Positions 53,536-64,000 of a stretch of DNA of 64,000 nt are shown here, piece after piece; the stretch's first letter is position 1; each line of letters begins with the position of its first letter. This stretch comes from Oikopleura dioica (taxonomy: Eukaryota > Chordata > Appendicularia > Copelata > Oikopleuridae), in assembly GCA_907165135.1 (NCBI GenBank), contig OU015567.1, positions 15,009,001-15,073,000 of the forward strand, in the 5' to 3' direction. The notes under the pieces were generated by a model. The model saw only the letters and a program-made list of their open reading frames with translations, did no database searches and was not told where the DNA came from. The translations under genes and the position numbers were made by a program.

Positions 53536-53902
53536 CATGTCTTATGCTAATGAAATCGTCTACGCTCACGGAGAGGGCCCAACTCCACCTGCTCGCATGG
53601 CCAGCAATCCAAAAGTGCCACCAGCAAAGAAAGTCTCTCGGGCGAAATTGTGGGATGAAAGCGTCGAGGACAACTTTAGATTCCAAGCTGCTCAGTATAG
53701 AGACGAAATAGAATACAAGGCTGTTCATCCTAACGGAGAAGTGAGTTCTTCTTCGTCTTCTTTTTAAACCATTCGTTAGGTCTGCCGATGGCCCTCTGGC
53801 ATGATCAAAAAGCTTCTCCGAAAGGACGGAACATGGAACTACTTCAACAAGGAGCGCGAGTGTTACAAGAACCTCCATTTGGTGAAGATGTACGAATACT
53901 AA
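53536..53902 (+). CDS. MEIG1: Meiosis-expressed gene 1 protein homologue
   Basis: A small sperm-flagellum assembly factor that works with PACRG in mammals. Two exons. Exon 1 (start MSYANEIVYAHGEG) contains KVSRAKLWDESVEDNFRFQA and QYRDEIEYKAV. Exon 2 contains CRWPSGMIKKLLRKDGTWNY, FNKERECYKN and ends LVKMYEY. These align along the whole length with vertebrate MEIG1 (SHAKKWSEEIENLYRFQ, YRDETEY, RWP...KKL.R.D..F.Y, KVKIYAY). The N-terminus is about 25 residues longer than the mammalian protein. Intron 41 nt, GT-AG. Confidence 0.92.
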
Positions 53903-54043
53903 ACCTCTAAAAACCAGCTTCGTAGAGCTACTTCCATCTATAGTTTCTTCTTTTTTACATTACACTGTGTCAAGATTGTTATTTTAACAGAATAAAACAA
54001 TATTTTTATACAAAAAGAGACGTGTTTTTCTTGTAGAAGTTTT

Positions 54044-54794
54044 ATGTATCGGACGCAAGTTTTATGGCGAGGGACGCATTTGAAAACCCGTCGAATAAAC
54101 ACTGAGTTGCCCATTCGCATCCACTATCGGATCAATCTTGACGCTCACAAATCGAGACTGCCTCTAGCGCGCATCGAGCTCTTTCCCGACCTCGGCAAAT
54201 CCATCGTCACTTGCTTCGGCATCACTTATATCGCCGATGCCCTGGCGCAGAGCATTTGGAATAGGTCTACTGAAGACCTAGACCAGCGGAGAATGAAAAA
54301 TATGGCCATTGCGGCTGTTCCTTTGGGAATTTGGTATTCGGCTTGGTTTTCATTCTTGGGTAGATATTTCGACCGAGAAACAGCTTTAATTTTTCTTATC
54401 AGACTTTCATCTCAAAAAAGCGCCTTTCACCTCAGCCCTCATTGATACTCTCTTCCTACCTGCAGTGCACGCCATTTTCCTCATTCCCTTTCACATCATT
54501 CATGACAACAAGGTATACAACTGAGCATCTTCGCTGTTTCCTCAAGATATTCAGGTGCTGAATCATAATTTGTCGCACGCAGAACTTATCTCAGAAATTG
54601 GGTCGCTCTGGTTTCTCGACTGGTTGATTTATTTTCCGCTTCAAATTATCAACTTTGCTTTTGTAAAAAGTCACTTACTGAAAATCGTTAATGTGCAAAT
54701 AATCGACTTGGTGATTGATATTCTTGCATCTATGGTCATCAACGATGGCCTTGATCCTATTACCTCTGTGAAAAATTATCTCCATTCTAACTAA
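54044..54794 (+). CDS. Mpv17/PMP22-family membrane protein
   Basis: Inner mitochondrial or peroxisomal membrane protein family. The start at 54044 (MYRTQVLWRGTHLKTRR), basic, follows a CTTGTAG acceptor. Family features in order: FGITYIADALAQSIW, RRMKNMAIAAVPLGIWYSAW, then after a 44-nt intron SALIDTLFLPAVHAIFLIPF. The last exon reads EIGSLWFLDWLIYFPLQIIN / FAFVKSHLLKIVNVQIIDLV, replacing the usual W-x-x-WPxxQxxNFxxVP block with divergent residues. Four hydrophobic segments. The divergence stops me naming the paralogue (MPV17, MPV17L2, PXMP2). Confidence 0.8.
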
Positions 54795-54904
54795 CAGATA
54801 TTTTCTTTTACTTAAATCACGGATAAAGAAAGAAGCAAAATCATGAAGATTTTTGATTGAAGAATTAAGATGATCGTTTGGAGTGACGATTCCGCGGCAA
54901 AAGG

Positions 54905-57110
54905 ATGAGTCGCTCGATCCAACATTTTATTCGCGAAAGACGTAATGGCCGCAAGAGACAACTGCCTCTCCCGTCTTGGAACGAAGATTTCATCCATAGA
55001 CTGGGCATATCGACTATTTTGGAAGGACACACTGGTTGCGTGAACTGTATTGAATGGGACAGGGACGGCACTCTTCTTGTTTCTGGATCAGATGATCAGT
55101 ACATTCGAATCTGGCGACCGCATGCGGTCGGTAAACCGTTCCGACGATCCGCAGAAGAACCAGCTAATTTAGAGTGAGAGTTCAGAATCATCATAAATTT
55201 GGGAAAAATTGAATCACTTAGCAACCAATTTTGATCTCGCCGATAGACCAGCCAATCTCAGTCAGAAACATAGTATCCCCGATCACTTCCATCAAAACTC
55301 CCCACACAAGGAACATCTTTGCCACTCGTTTCTTCGACAACCAGAGCAAGATCGTCTCCGGCGCAGCAGATCATCACGTCCACGTGACTGATCTTACAAC
55401 CCAGGAAGTGTGCTACACGAAGTCCTTCGAAAACCGCGTCAAGAAAGTCTCGGTCGTGGACAACTACGTTTTCCTCTCTGCTGTCGAAGATGGCACTGTT
55501 CAGTTGTCGGACGTTCGCGTTGGCGCCAGCTACCCAAGTACGACTAGCTGGAAGTGCACGTCTCATTTATTTTAGTTTTTTCGATCTCCTCTTCTAACTT
55601 GCCCCGCGCTGCAAACATTACCGAAGTGAAGTCGATCGATTACCACAAAAGGACGAACATGGTCGCTGTCGGTTCCGGTGGCGGGCTCGTTCGCATCTTC
55701 GACGTTCGCTTCGACAAGGAGCCAACGGTGAAGCTCATGTTCGGCAAAATGTACTTTCCCGGGCATTGTGATCGCGATCGAGGAAATTACTCGGTGACGC
55801 ATGTTACTTTCTCACAAGATGGAAGCGAGCTTCTTGCGAATATGGGGTCTGAGTACGTTTACCTCTATGATGTCAAAAACCCAACTCTGACGAGTCTCAA
55901 GCTCCCCGACTTTGATTCATCGCCAGAGGAGCCTCCCTTACTGCCAGAAAAAGCAGATGAACTGAAAAGGGAGGGGAATTATTTGTTCTCCGAGACGCAG
56001 TTTTTCGGCGCGTATCAGACTTATCTCGACGCATTACGGATCTGTCCCGGCCATCCAGTTTTATTAAACAACGCTGCAAGTGCTCTGATGAACCGGAAAA
56101 TCATCGGCGACAAGGTGAATTGCGCCTTCAATCAAGTAATAACAAGCATTTTTCAGTACGAGAGTTTCTTGTTCTGCCAGCGCGCTTTGAAGAAATGCTC
56201 AAAATATCGCAAAGCTAGAATTCGCGCAATCAAGCTTCTCAGAAACATCGATTTATTAGCAGCGAAAGCTGAGGCAGAAAAACTGCTCGAGTATGATGTT
56301 CAAAATTCCGACAAGAAAGAAGTTGCTGCATCGAGAAAAATACTAGACGTAATAAATTACTCGAGCCGCAATAAAGATTAATTTACTCTCGCTAGGGAAT
56401 TTTAAAAGTGCTGGACGACATTCCAGATGACGAGGAAGAGGAGGAGGATGGCTCGGCCCCGATCTGGCTGGACTACAAGGTAATAATCTGCGATTTTCCG
56501 CGCGCATAATTACGTTGAACAGAATCGATTTGTCGGCCACTACAACTGCCAAACTGACATAAAAGAAGCCAGCTTTCTCGGAAGTGAATTCATCGCGGCG
56601 GGCTCCGATTGTGGCAATTTATTTGTTTGGCGACGCGACGGAAAATTACTTTTCATCGCGAAGGTTTGTGATTTAATTTTGAAAAGCCAGCCGCGATTAA
56701 ACAAAAAAGAAGAAAACTGAAACGGAAGCGCACTTTTTTGAAAGCTTTGATTGATTTCAGACAATTGTATATTATCGCGGCTAATAAGGCCTTTGAAGCA
56801 AATACAAATAGTATTAAGGGGGATGAAAATATTCTAAATTGCGTTCAACCAAATCCCAAATTGACCTCAATTGCTACGTCCGGCATCGATAATGAAATCA
56901 AGCTCTGGCAGCCTGTAGACGAGTCTCAGTCCGACTCGTACAACTCTAAGGATTCTTCAAATGGAATGGTGGAGCATGTCGAGGTATTTTCGATCTTCAT
57001 CGTCATTTCATTGACGGTTATTTCAGGAAAACACTGAATACCTGAGGCAGCATGTTCGCCAAGATACTGAGCTACTGGCACACATGAGTAGCCAATGCGT
57101 GCAGCAATGA
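54905..57110 (+). CDS. WDTC1: WD and tetratricopeptide repeat protein 1 (DCAF9)
   Basis: Substrate receptor for CUL4-DDB1 ligases. The start at 54905 (MSRSIQHFIRERRNGRKR) leads to FIHRLGISTILEGHTGCVNC, IEWDRDGTLLVSGSDDQYIR (WD1), IFATRFFDNQSKIVSGAADH, ENRVKKVSVVDNYVFLSAVE, MVAVGSGGGLVRIFDVRFDK and THVTFSQDGSELLANMGSEY. The TPR region begins KADELKREGNYLFSETQF and includes NNAASALMNRK. C-terminal WD repeats: NRFVGHYNCQTDIKEASFLG, GSDCGNLFVWRRDG, NCVQPNPKLTSIATSGID, NEIKLWQP. The order equals human WDTC1. The end QHVRQDTELLAHM is short compared with vertebrates. Many introns of 30-55 nt. Confidence 0.93.
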
Positions 57111-58541
57111 ATACCTTTTATACTGTGACTTCATCTTCGTCCATCTTACATGTTCAAAACGGATACATACGGATAATAAATAGATCTTTTCCTAATTACG
57201 TTTACTCGCTTACCCGGAGTTCATGCGTTGAACACTTAGTCAGATAAGAATTGTTGATTTTCTTTTTGCGCAAATTGGCATTCAAAAGCTTCTGAAGCTA
57301 TCGGAGGTCTGGAAGAATTTGTATCATGTGTACGATACAGTAGCGCGGCGACTTTGATCTAAAGAGAGATTGTTGAACGAAGGCGTTAGATGAGAAGACC
57401 CCTCTGATGGCACGCAGGGCTCGTCTCATCCGGGTCAAGTGGCTGACGTTTTCAGGCTTCACGTCACCCCAGAAAGAACCCTTGACGACTTATGTATCGT
57501 TGATTTAAGTATTCAAACAAGGGTCGCGTCACTTTTGAAGTTGTTCTGTATACTTTGTGTTGCTGAACTTTTCCGTTCGTAAAATAACGGAATGATTGAG
57601 CGTTTTTTTTATTAAAATCCGCGCATTTCCGTTCCTAGAGAGTACACTTAGCGTGGCCAGGTGCCAATATAACGGGTTTCTAGTTTATCTCTGTATTGTC
57701 TATTCAGACAAATATTGGGTAAGCTCTTTTCTGGATGATGTCCAGGGCCGCTCTGAATTCACTGCCATTATCTCACTCTGTATTGAGCGCAAGTCGAGCG
57801 CGAATAAACCGGCGAGTGTTATTTCCTCAGCATTGTACCTCTTGATTATGTTACTGTAATCGTAAGCAGCATTTTCCGGCGAAGAATTTATTCCTGCACT
57901 CGTAATTGCACAATCGCCGCATTTTCGAAATGCCAATCGAATTGCAACTGGCAATTTAGCAACTGTTAGAAATACTGTCTACTTTCTTGATCTACCATTT
58001 TAAACCTCTGTGAACTGGGCTTTTTCATGGAGATTAGACTTCATAATCTACGCCGAACGTTGGTTAGACAGAGGTAGATTGCGTCTAGCCTTGGTTACTT
58101 CGTTCGATGATGAACGGCATTTCAGAAAATTCTAGTTTTTCGACAAACTAAAGTTTGCTCAAAAAGATGTAACAGAATCAGCGGAGGAGGAACTCCCCGG
58201 AAGAATGATTTTAATTACACCCTTTACGAGATTGATCATCTCAAGATTTTACGTCCTGACCTAAATATATAACGGAATCGACTTTACGTCTGGGCTCATG
58301 GGTTTTATGACCCTTCGCTGGGACGCCATATAAAAGTCGATCAAACTAATGTTATCTCATTCATTCTTCGTTGAGAGAGAAACCCTCAGAGTTCTTTTGA
58401 ATTCGGACAGGGCACTAGTGAGTTTTATTTCACTGGAGCTTTAAAGGTTTTCTTCTAGGGATACTAGTAGAAAAACCACGCCCACTTCAAAGCGTTTTTT
58501 GTTATATTTTTTTTGAAAAACAAGAGAAGAAGCAGAGAGAA
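57111..58541. promoter_or_regulatory. Long upstream region of the NCS-1 gene with TATA box
   Basis: 1.4 kb without a supported gene, unusually long here, consistent with a regulated neuronal promoter. GCCATATAAAAGTCG places a TATA box at 58329-58334, about 210 bp before the ATG. Short open frames at 57596-57954 show no family features. Confidence 0.45.
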
Positions 58542-59920
58542 ATGGGAGGTAGCAAGTCGAAACTTTCCAAGGCCGAGATCAAGAAGCTCGAAGCAAACAC
58601 TAAATTCACAAAAGCCGAGATTCTCAGATGGTACAAGGGCTTTATCCAGGTACGACACGAACTGATGCCTGATAGCATCGCGATTAGCATGCTTTTTTCC
58701 TAGTCAGCAACAACCGCTCTTTATTTCTGTATTTGAGCTCTTGTAATAAGCAAGGATTGCAACCATGAATTTCGTAAATTTACCCTTCTGAGCATACATT
58801 GTAGATTTTCTGAAAATTTCGTAGTTGTCCATAAATGTCACATGCTATTATAAATGAAACGTTCAGGATTGTCCATCTGGTGAGCTCAGCAGAAACGACT
58901 TCACGGACATCTACGCGGGCTTCTTTCCAAAGGGAAATGCTGGCGAATTCGCCCACATGGTCTTCCAGGTACTCATATTGGTCAAACTCATAAAACCCCA
59001 ATCTCAATTGACGTAGGCCTGTCGTCATAAGGGCGCTTGATGTCCAGACACGGCCACAAGTTCCATTGGAACGTATTAGCCCCGATTTGGAGTTGATTTA
59101 TTACCAGCGCCGAAATTTATGGCTTTTGACGAATCAGCTATTTCACCTTTCACCTGTTACTTTCAGGTCTTCGATGTAAATGGCGACGGAACTATCGAAT
59201 TCGACGAGTTCCTCACTGCCTTGTCCATCACTTCGAAGGGAACAATGGAGGAGAAACTCGAATGGGTAAGATATTTCGACATAAATGCAGCTCAAGATTA
59301 CTTTTTGCTATTTTAGGCTTTCAAAGTTTACGATTTGGACGACAATGGCACCATCGATCGAGAAGAAATGGTGCAAATTGTTAAAGCGATGATTTCAATG
59401 GCTGGCGATGAAAATGCTGAGCAGGATGCTAAAGAAAGGGTGGCGAAGATTTTTGATCTCATGGACACGGTAAGCATTTGATTGACAATGTGGTATAAAA
59501 TATTTATGACTCCGCGTGATTTGGTGATAAATTTACTCCGGTCAAGATCAAGAGACACGGTGCATATAAAAAGTCGAAGTTTTGGGAAGATAGCTCTTCT
59601 GGCATTTTCCGCAGAACGGAGGAGTTTCGCTTTCGTTATCTTATCTCCATAAGCGGAAACCTAAACGTTGAGCTTAACTTGACTAGGACGTTAAACGAAT
59701 CCCATTGTTGAAATCACGTTAAAACAATTTAAAGTACAACTTTGGCTTTTCTCGGCTTTTCTCCAAATATACAAGCCGCTCTTCAAGCTTCTAAATAGGC
59801 GTCTGTCTAACAAGTTTATTTCAGGATGGAAACGGCGAACTTTCAAAAGAAGAATTCCTCGAAGCTGCGAAGCGCGATCAAAGCATCGTCCAGGCTCTTT
59901 CCTTCGTCAAATCCGCATAA
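58542..59920 (+). CDS. NCS1: Neuronal calcium sensor 1 / frequenin
   Basis: Myristoylated EF-hand calcium sensor. Exon 1 (58542-58649) reads [20 protein letters not shown], with Gly2 for N-myristoylation, then WYKGFIQ. Exon 2 (58867-58968) has [12 protein letters not shown] and the degenerate EF1 with its Cys-Pro. Exon 3 (59167-59265) has EF2 [12 protein letters not shown] and [16 protein letters not shown]. Exon 4 (59317-59469) has EF3 [12 protein letters not shown]. Exon 5 (59825-59920) completes EF4 ([10 protein letters not shown]) and ends [14 protein letters not shown], parallel to NCS-1 DPSIVQALSLYDGLV. All phases fit. Introns are 50-355 nt, longer than in neighbouring housekeeping genes. 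About 186 aa. Confidence 0.94.
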
Positions 59921-60162
59921 AAATGCCCCTCGCTCTTATCAATTCGAAATAAAGTAAAAAAATTGAAATTCCTTTTTCATAAAATATAATGTAAGCTTTT
60001 ATGCTAGATTTTATCTATAGAATTTCTGCGGAGAGCTCCTCCGGAACTTACCTCAAAATTTACTTTTTGGTTGTAAATTGAACTGAAAACATTGTTTTGG
60101 CGGTTTCTTATAGTTATGAAGAGCGAATTTATGCTCTTCAAAGTTAAAACAAGTAAACGGTA

Positions 60163-60365
60163 CTGGGCTTGGCAACCTGTGTAGAAAACCTGAGTCAGGA
60201 TCTGAAAGATCTTAGACGATTTGATCCTGACTCAGGTTTTCTACACAGGTTGGCGAGCCCAGTCCCTAACGTTTACCTGTGTAGAAAACCTGAGTCAGGA
60301 TCAAAGTGTCTAAGATCTTTCAGACCCTGACTCAGGTTTTCTACACAGGTTGCCGAGCCTGGCAG
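60163..60365. mobile_element. Two adjacent foldback MITE units of the CCTGAGTC family
   Basis: Unit 1 (60163-60262) runs from CTGGGCTTGGCAACCTGTG to GGTTGGCGAGCCCAG. After TCCCTAACGTTTA, unit 2 (60276-60364) begins CCTGTGTAGAAAACCTGAG and ends GGTTGCCGAGCCTGGCAG. Inverted and direct repeats overlap, so this is a rearranged or double insertion. Confidence 0.85.
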
Positions 60366-60562
60366 GTTAGGGAAACTGACTTTCTTTTAATAATAAATAA
60401 ATCTGGTACTTAGCAGCTTCAAATATATTCTTTGATTAGTGTCCAGATTAAGATAACAAAGAACTGATTGAAGATGATAAATAGAGCGTGAAGAACTCGC
60501 CAAACTTACACGGCGCCCACTGTGTCGAGGCGGCTGAGAACTCCTCCAGCAGTTCGCTATCA

Positions 60563-61550
60563 CTAGGGGGTGCACAGTGGGAAAATCGAATTTTTTATCA
60601 TCCTCTTATGGGGATGTATAATATATCGATAGAAAGCCCATGATCTACTGATCATTTTAACATGTGACTTGGGGTCATTAAAGGTCACGTGAGGTCACAT
60701 GAGGTCAAAATCTGATTTTTCTCAAAATCGACGTAACTAGGGTTTCTTGACGAAGGGCCGTCAAGCCCATTTAAAATTAAAAGCAAGGGACGGGGCTGAG
60801 ACGGCCCGAAGGGCCGTCAAGCCCATTTAAAATTAAAAGCAAGGGACGGGGCTGAGACGGCCCGAAGGGCCGTCAAGCCCATTTAAAATTAAAAGCAAGG
60901 GACGGGGCTGAGACGGCCCGAAGGGCCGTCAAGCCCATTTAAAATTAAAAGCAAGGGACGGGGCTGAGACGGCCCGAAGGGCCGTCAAGCCTATTTAAAA
61001 TTAAAAACAAGGGACGGGGCTGCCCATTTAAAATTAAATTTAAATAATTTTTTTAAAATTATAATTATTTTTTCATTTTCCAGGACCATTCTTCCACCAG
61101 CGAAGTCCTCCGGAGGACAATTTATGACTCACGCTGGATCACATGATCAGATTCTAATCATTAAGAGTGGAAAACAGTCATGAAAAAAAAATGTCATCGT
61201 CGGGATTCGAACACCCCACTTGGCCGAAAAGTGAAGGGTTTTGACAGAAAATCGGCTCTAGAATTTTTTGCTCACGAGTGCACAAAATCATATGACTATC
61301 ATTTGAAAGCGCATGATCTGCTCTCTTTAATGCTAAAAAATTACGAGGTAACCTTTTGGCACTTTTTTTCTACAGGCAAAAGTATGTTTAGTCTACCCTT
61401 CTCACGTGATTTTAGGGGTGAAAATGTGCTTTTTGGGTTTTCTTGTAATGAAATAAAATGATCCTTAGATGTAAACGGATCTTTTTGTAAGGTTAAAAAT
61501 AGATACATGTACTTTTAAATTATCGGATTTTCCCACTGTGCACCCCCTAG
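60563..61550. mobile_element. Non-autonomous DNA element (about 988 bp) containing a minisatellite
   Basis: Terminal inverted repeats CTAGGGGGTGCACAGTGGG at 60563 and CCCACTGTGCACCCCCTAG ending 61550. Flanks share CTATCACT (60557-60564 and 61551-61558; the last two bases overlap the left end, so 6-8 bp). Inside are the 56-bp minisatellite and a short open frame (61180-61461) of no recognised family. Confidence 0.85.
60752..61030. repeat. Minisatellite, 56-bp unit, about 5 copies
   Basis: Near-identical units built on GGGCCGTCAAGCCCATTTAA then AATTAAAAGCAAGGGACGGG and GCTGAGACGGCCCGAA. The last copy has two base changes (CCTATTT, AAAAACAAG). CGGCCCGAAGGGCCG is a small palindrome in each unit. 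Confidence 0.95.
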
Positions 61551-62007
61551 CTATCACTCATCCCTTTGTAGTTCGACTATCGAATTCTGCTGTCGTTTAT
61601 TCGGTTTCTCATCAGTCACTTTCTTAATTAGCCAGCTGCGTCACAACTTTCTAAAGCAAAATTAGCCATAACAAACTTCCGGGATCCTCTAGCAACCATT
61701 TTCCCTCATTTCCTGACTGTAACCATCCTGGAACCCCGACAGCGAAACAACAGTATCACCATCGCTGTGGGTCCAACCTCAGACGAGAAGTCTCCGCGTG
61801 ATTTTATCATAATACGAATTTTCTATTCTGCGCTTCTTCCGGCACATTGTGTGGAATTGTGTTGTACTCAATTTCGAAAAGAAACCGCAGGCTAAAGCGA
61901 ATTTGGCTTATTGTCACCTTCTATTTAGCTTTTTTCTTTATGCGGTGGAGTGGTTCAAGCTGGGGATTTTCCGAGCTCAACAGCAAGTTCCAGTCATGTG
62001 ATTTTGA

Positions 62008-62225
62008 CTTGGGTTCAACCACCTGTGTAGAAAACCTGAGTCAGGTTCTGAAGAGCCTTAATGAAAAGCCGCGTAGCGGCTTTCTTAAAAACGAAGCCGC
62101 GAAGCGGCTTCGCCAGTATGCAACAGTAATCTGAAATGATTAGATCCGAAGACGCTTCGCGGCTTTTTATTAAGGCTCTTCAGAACCTGACTCAGATTTT
62201 CTGCACAGGTTGCCGACGAGCCCAG
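62008..62225. mobile_element. Foldback MITE of the CCTGAGTC family
   Basis: Arms ACCTGTGTAGAAAACCTGAG and CTCAGATTTTCTGCACAGGT, GCCGCGTAGCGGC core, right end GACGAGCCCAG. Flanks ATTTTGAC (62001-62008) and ATTTTGGC (62226-62233) match at 7 of 8 positions, an aged duplication. Confidence 0.85.
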
Positions 62226-63612
62226 ATTTTGGCTTTAGCTGATGATCTTCTTGTGAACTAAAGATCCGCTCGATTCTCAGACTCTCCGCGAGCGGGTCTT
62301 GAAAATCGTGGGAGTGGAAGCCCGGCTCCGCATTTTGCCCGTAACATCTGTTCCTCGATACTTATGAGCCTGCGGTGGCTCGATTTACGACAAGCAAATT
62401 CTACAAATCTAACTTCCCCTTGCTCGAGGCTCGAGCTTGCCAAGCAAATACGACGACTTTGATGCAAATCTGCCGATAAAGTGACCGCCGTTCACTCACC
62501 CCAAGATGCTCGATCCTGAAAGCGTCTGTTCATCAATCTGTATTTGCGCGTGGGACTGGCTTCAAACAAAAACTACCATGGATAAGCCGAGATAAGACAC
62601 CTCCAATTGACATGTGAAAGTTGCCGATCCAGGATCGCTGAAATCCTGGAGCTAATATTGACGATTAAACTAAGCCGCTGAGGAGATTTCAAACTTCACC
62701 CATCAAAAATCTTTCTTTCTAATAATAAATCAGAACTCTTCAAAAAAACAATCGATTTTTGATCGAAAAGATCAGAGTTCAGGGAATTTCATTTCTAGGG
62801 AAACCAAGATCGATGTCTTGAACTCTACCACTGCCTGGTTGATAGGGTTGACGATTGACGAGAATCTGATGGGATCGTCTTTGACGACCCCTTTTGGAAC
62901 AAGACACCGACTCTCTAGTTTATATTAATTTGGTATTTTATTTCCGAATCTGAGTCTAGAGTTGAAGGTAGCGCAGCTTATCAAGAAGATCATAAAATAG
63001 ATCAAGGGTGGTGGCCCAGGACGAGAGTACATTGGGTCCGTCTCATAGACTGATCCCAACATTCTTCCGCCCCAGGGTCACCCAGAGGGTGCAATAGAGA
63101 GAAAATGATAAATATCAGGTGCAATAGAGGGAAAATGATAACCATCATCCTTCCGGGGGTGGGGGGAAAAGAGATAGAGAAGAACAGATAGACAGCTGAG
63201 AGAATTGCATTTAGAAGTGAACAGAGGCAACAGTTATATATATGATTTATGTTTCGCGAATTTCTTTCGTTCTCATCGAGATGACAGGTTTCTAGAGTTG
63301 TCAGTTTTCCACCGGCAAGGTTGGCCCTTCCTTGCATTCTCGGCGCCACGGACTCCCTCCGCGGGTCACGTCTGGACGTTGGCATCCCTACTCTCTTCGG
63401 CCGTACAGTTGAATCTTTACAACCAGCTGAGTCCTTCCAGCTAGGCCTAGCACACGTGCGTCTTCCATGTAGGTTAAGGCATCCATTTGATCCTTGGCCA
63501 ATCAACTCTTCCTACTTCTCATTTAAACTAGTCGAAATTCCTACTTTTGTGATATCGTTTCGAATTTATGTTTCCTCATTTGTCAATTCACATTGCACCC
63601 CTTAGCGGGAAT
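62226..63612. other. Spacer with a possible gene remnant and a short tandem duplication
   Basis: Plus-strand 62260-62480 has a coding-like composition in pieces (TLRERVLKIVGVEARLRIL; GGSIYDKQILQI; SSLPSKYDDFDANLPIK) separated by stops, possibly a decayed gene or missed exons. A 37-39-bp unit (GTGCAATAGAG.GAAAATGATAA) is duplicated at about 63090-63150. The minus frame 63002-63505 is not supported. Confidence 0.35.
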
Positions 63613-64000
63613 TTATTCAGAGTCGTAACTGCTCTCTTCAATTTCTGATCCAGATGAAAGTGTTGAGGGTGAACTCGTTCGCGAGCTGTGCTCGGAGCTT
63701 TCCGTGTCAGAAGTCACGCTCCCGGACTCTGAGGAGGAGGACTCGGAGTCTTGCGCAGCTGAGACAAGCTCGTAAAGTGAATCCTCAAATCTATCCAGAT
63801 CTCGAGTGTTCTCCTCGCATTCGTCTTGTATTATTCGCCAGAGATTTTCCGCCTCGTAGCTTGTTCGCCTCATGGCAATGTAAATCGCAACTTCTTCATC
63901 TAAATTGCAGTCCCTTCTGAAATCGTCGATCGCCTCTATGAAATTCTTGATGTCTTCGACTTCCTCTTCTTTTGTGCCTTTTTGGTTGTTCCATATTGGC
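63613..64000 (-). CDS. Partial unrecognised protein with Ser-rich acidic C-terminus
   Basis: The 3' part of a gene that continues beyond the window end. The frame is open from 64000 (PIWNNQKGTKEEEVEDIKNF) through IEAIDDFRRDCNLDEEVAIY, IAMRRTSYEAENLWRIIQDE and a long Ser/Glu/Asp tail ending EIEESSYDSE. The first 80 residues look helical and folded. No family recognised; an internal Met at 63873 should not be taken as the start. Confidence 0.6.
   Translation of the reverse strand, partial: PIWNNQKGTKEEEVEDIKNFIEAIDDFRRDCNLDEEVAIYIAMRRTSYEAENLWRIIQDECEENTRDLDRFEDSLYELVSAAQDSESSSSESGSVTSDTESSEHSSRTSSPSTLSSGSEIEESSYDSE

Noticed and set aside
60752-61030. CRISPR-like regular repeats
   Set aside because: Units are contiguous with no unique spacers; it is a minisatellite in a eukaryotic mobile element.
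61180-61461. ORF of 93 aa inside the CTAGGGGG element
   Set aside because: Too short for a transposase and no DDE or hAT motif; it begins in an A-run.
61556-61580. Possible spliced-leader RNA gene (ACTCATCCC start)
   Set aside because: Only the first nine bases resemble the larvacean leader as I recall it; the rest differs and no donor site follows.
63002-63505. Minus-strand ORF of 167 aa with an Arg-rich part and a hydrophobic part
   Set aside because: Covers a tandem duplication and a poly-C tract; composition changes abruptly; no retroelement or host domain recognised.

Overview
This window is nuclear DNA from a very compact animal genome, most likely a larvacean tunicate (Oikopleura-like). 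About 27 intron-containing protein genes are packed end to end, usually 100-400 bp apart. Most introns are 31-60 nt, and several appear to be non-canonical GA...AG. Many start codons lie a few bases after a polypyrimidine-AG, as expected for spliced-leader acceptors. Several AATAAA signals overlap the stop codon. Products include chordate or metazoan families (MEIG1, LENG1, WDTC1, IFT57, TM9SF3, NCS-1). The species call is inference; the gene calls come from reading the translations.

Layout. 30-2062 (+): a TGF-beta family ligand, signal peptide to cystine knot. 2.1-6.0 kb: inverted-repeat elements and a small unknown gene (-). 6048-7968 (+): LRRC74-like LRR/EF-hand gene broken by a 14-nt palindromic insertion. 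8084-8523: hAT-type MITE with a perfect target-site duplication (TSD). 8.56-19.9 kb (-): DCUN1D, BRD7/9-like, CAND1, a small mitochondrial protein and RBM25. 20.8-25.8 kb (+): a bacterial-type (MaeB-like) malic enzyme whose second conserved block is split by a complete 3.3-kb hAT transposon, itself carrying a nested MITE. 26.2 kb (+): a CRIP-type LIM protein. 26.7-42.8 kb (-): an RGG protein, a Q-rich protein, hnRNP K-like, IFT57, TM9SF3 and a large mitochondrial helical-repeat protein. 43.2-57.1 kb (+): ANKMY2-like, a kinase-less IRE1/RNase L-type KEN domain protein, a tiny membrane protein, CARS1, LENG1 (coding exon interrupted by two nested hAT-type elements), MEIG1, an Mpv17-family protein and WDTC1. 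58.5-59.9 kb (+): NCS-1/frequenin. 60-63.6 kb: foldback elements and a minisatellite-bearing element. The window ends in a partial serine-rich gene (-).

Themes. Three genes belong to cullin-RING ligase control (DCUN1D neddylation, CAND1 exchange, WDTC1/DCAF9 receptor), and several to RNA processing (RBM25, hnRNP K, LENG1). The strongest signal not explained by ordinary genes is recent hAT-type transposition with 8-bp TSDs. It includes two insertions into conserved coding exons, nested insertions, and one candidate excision footprint. The stand-alone KEN domain gene and the bacterial-type malic enzyme are the most unusual coding genes.
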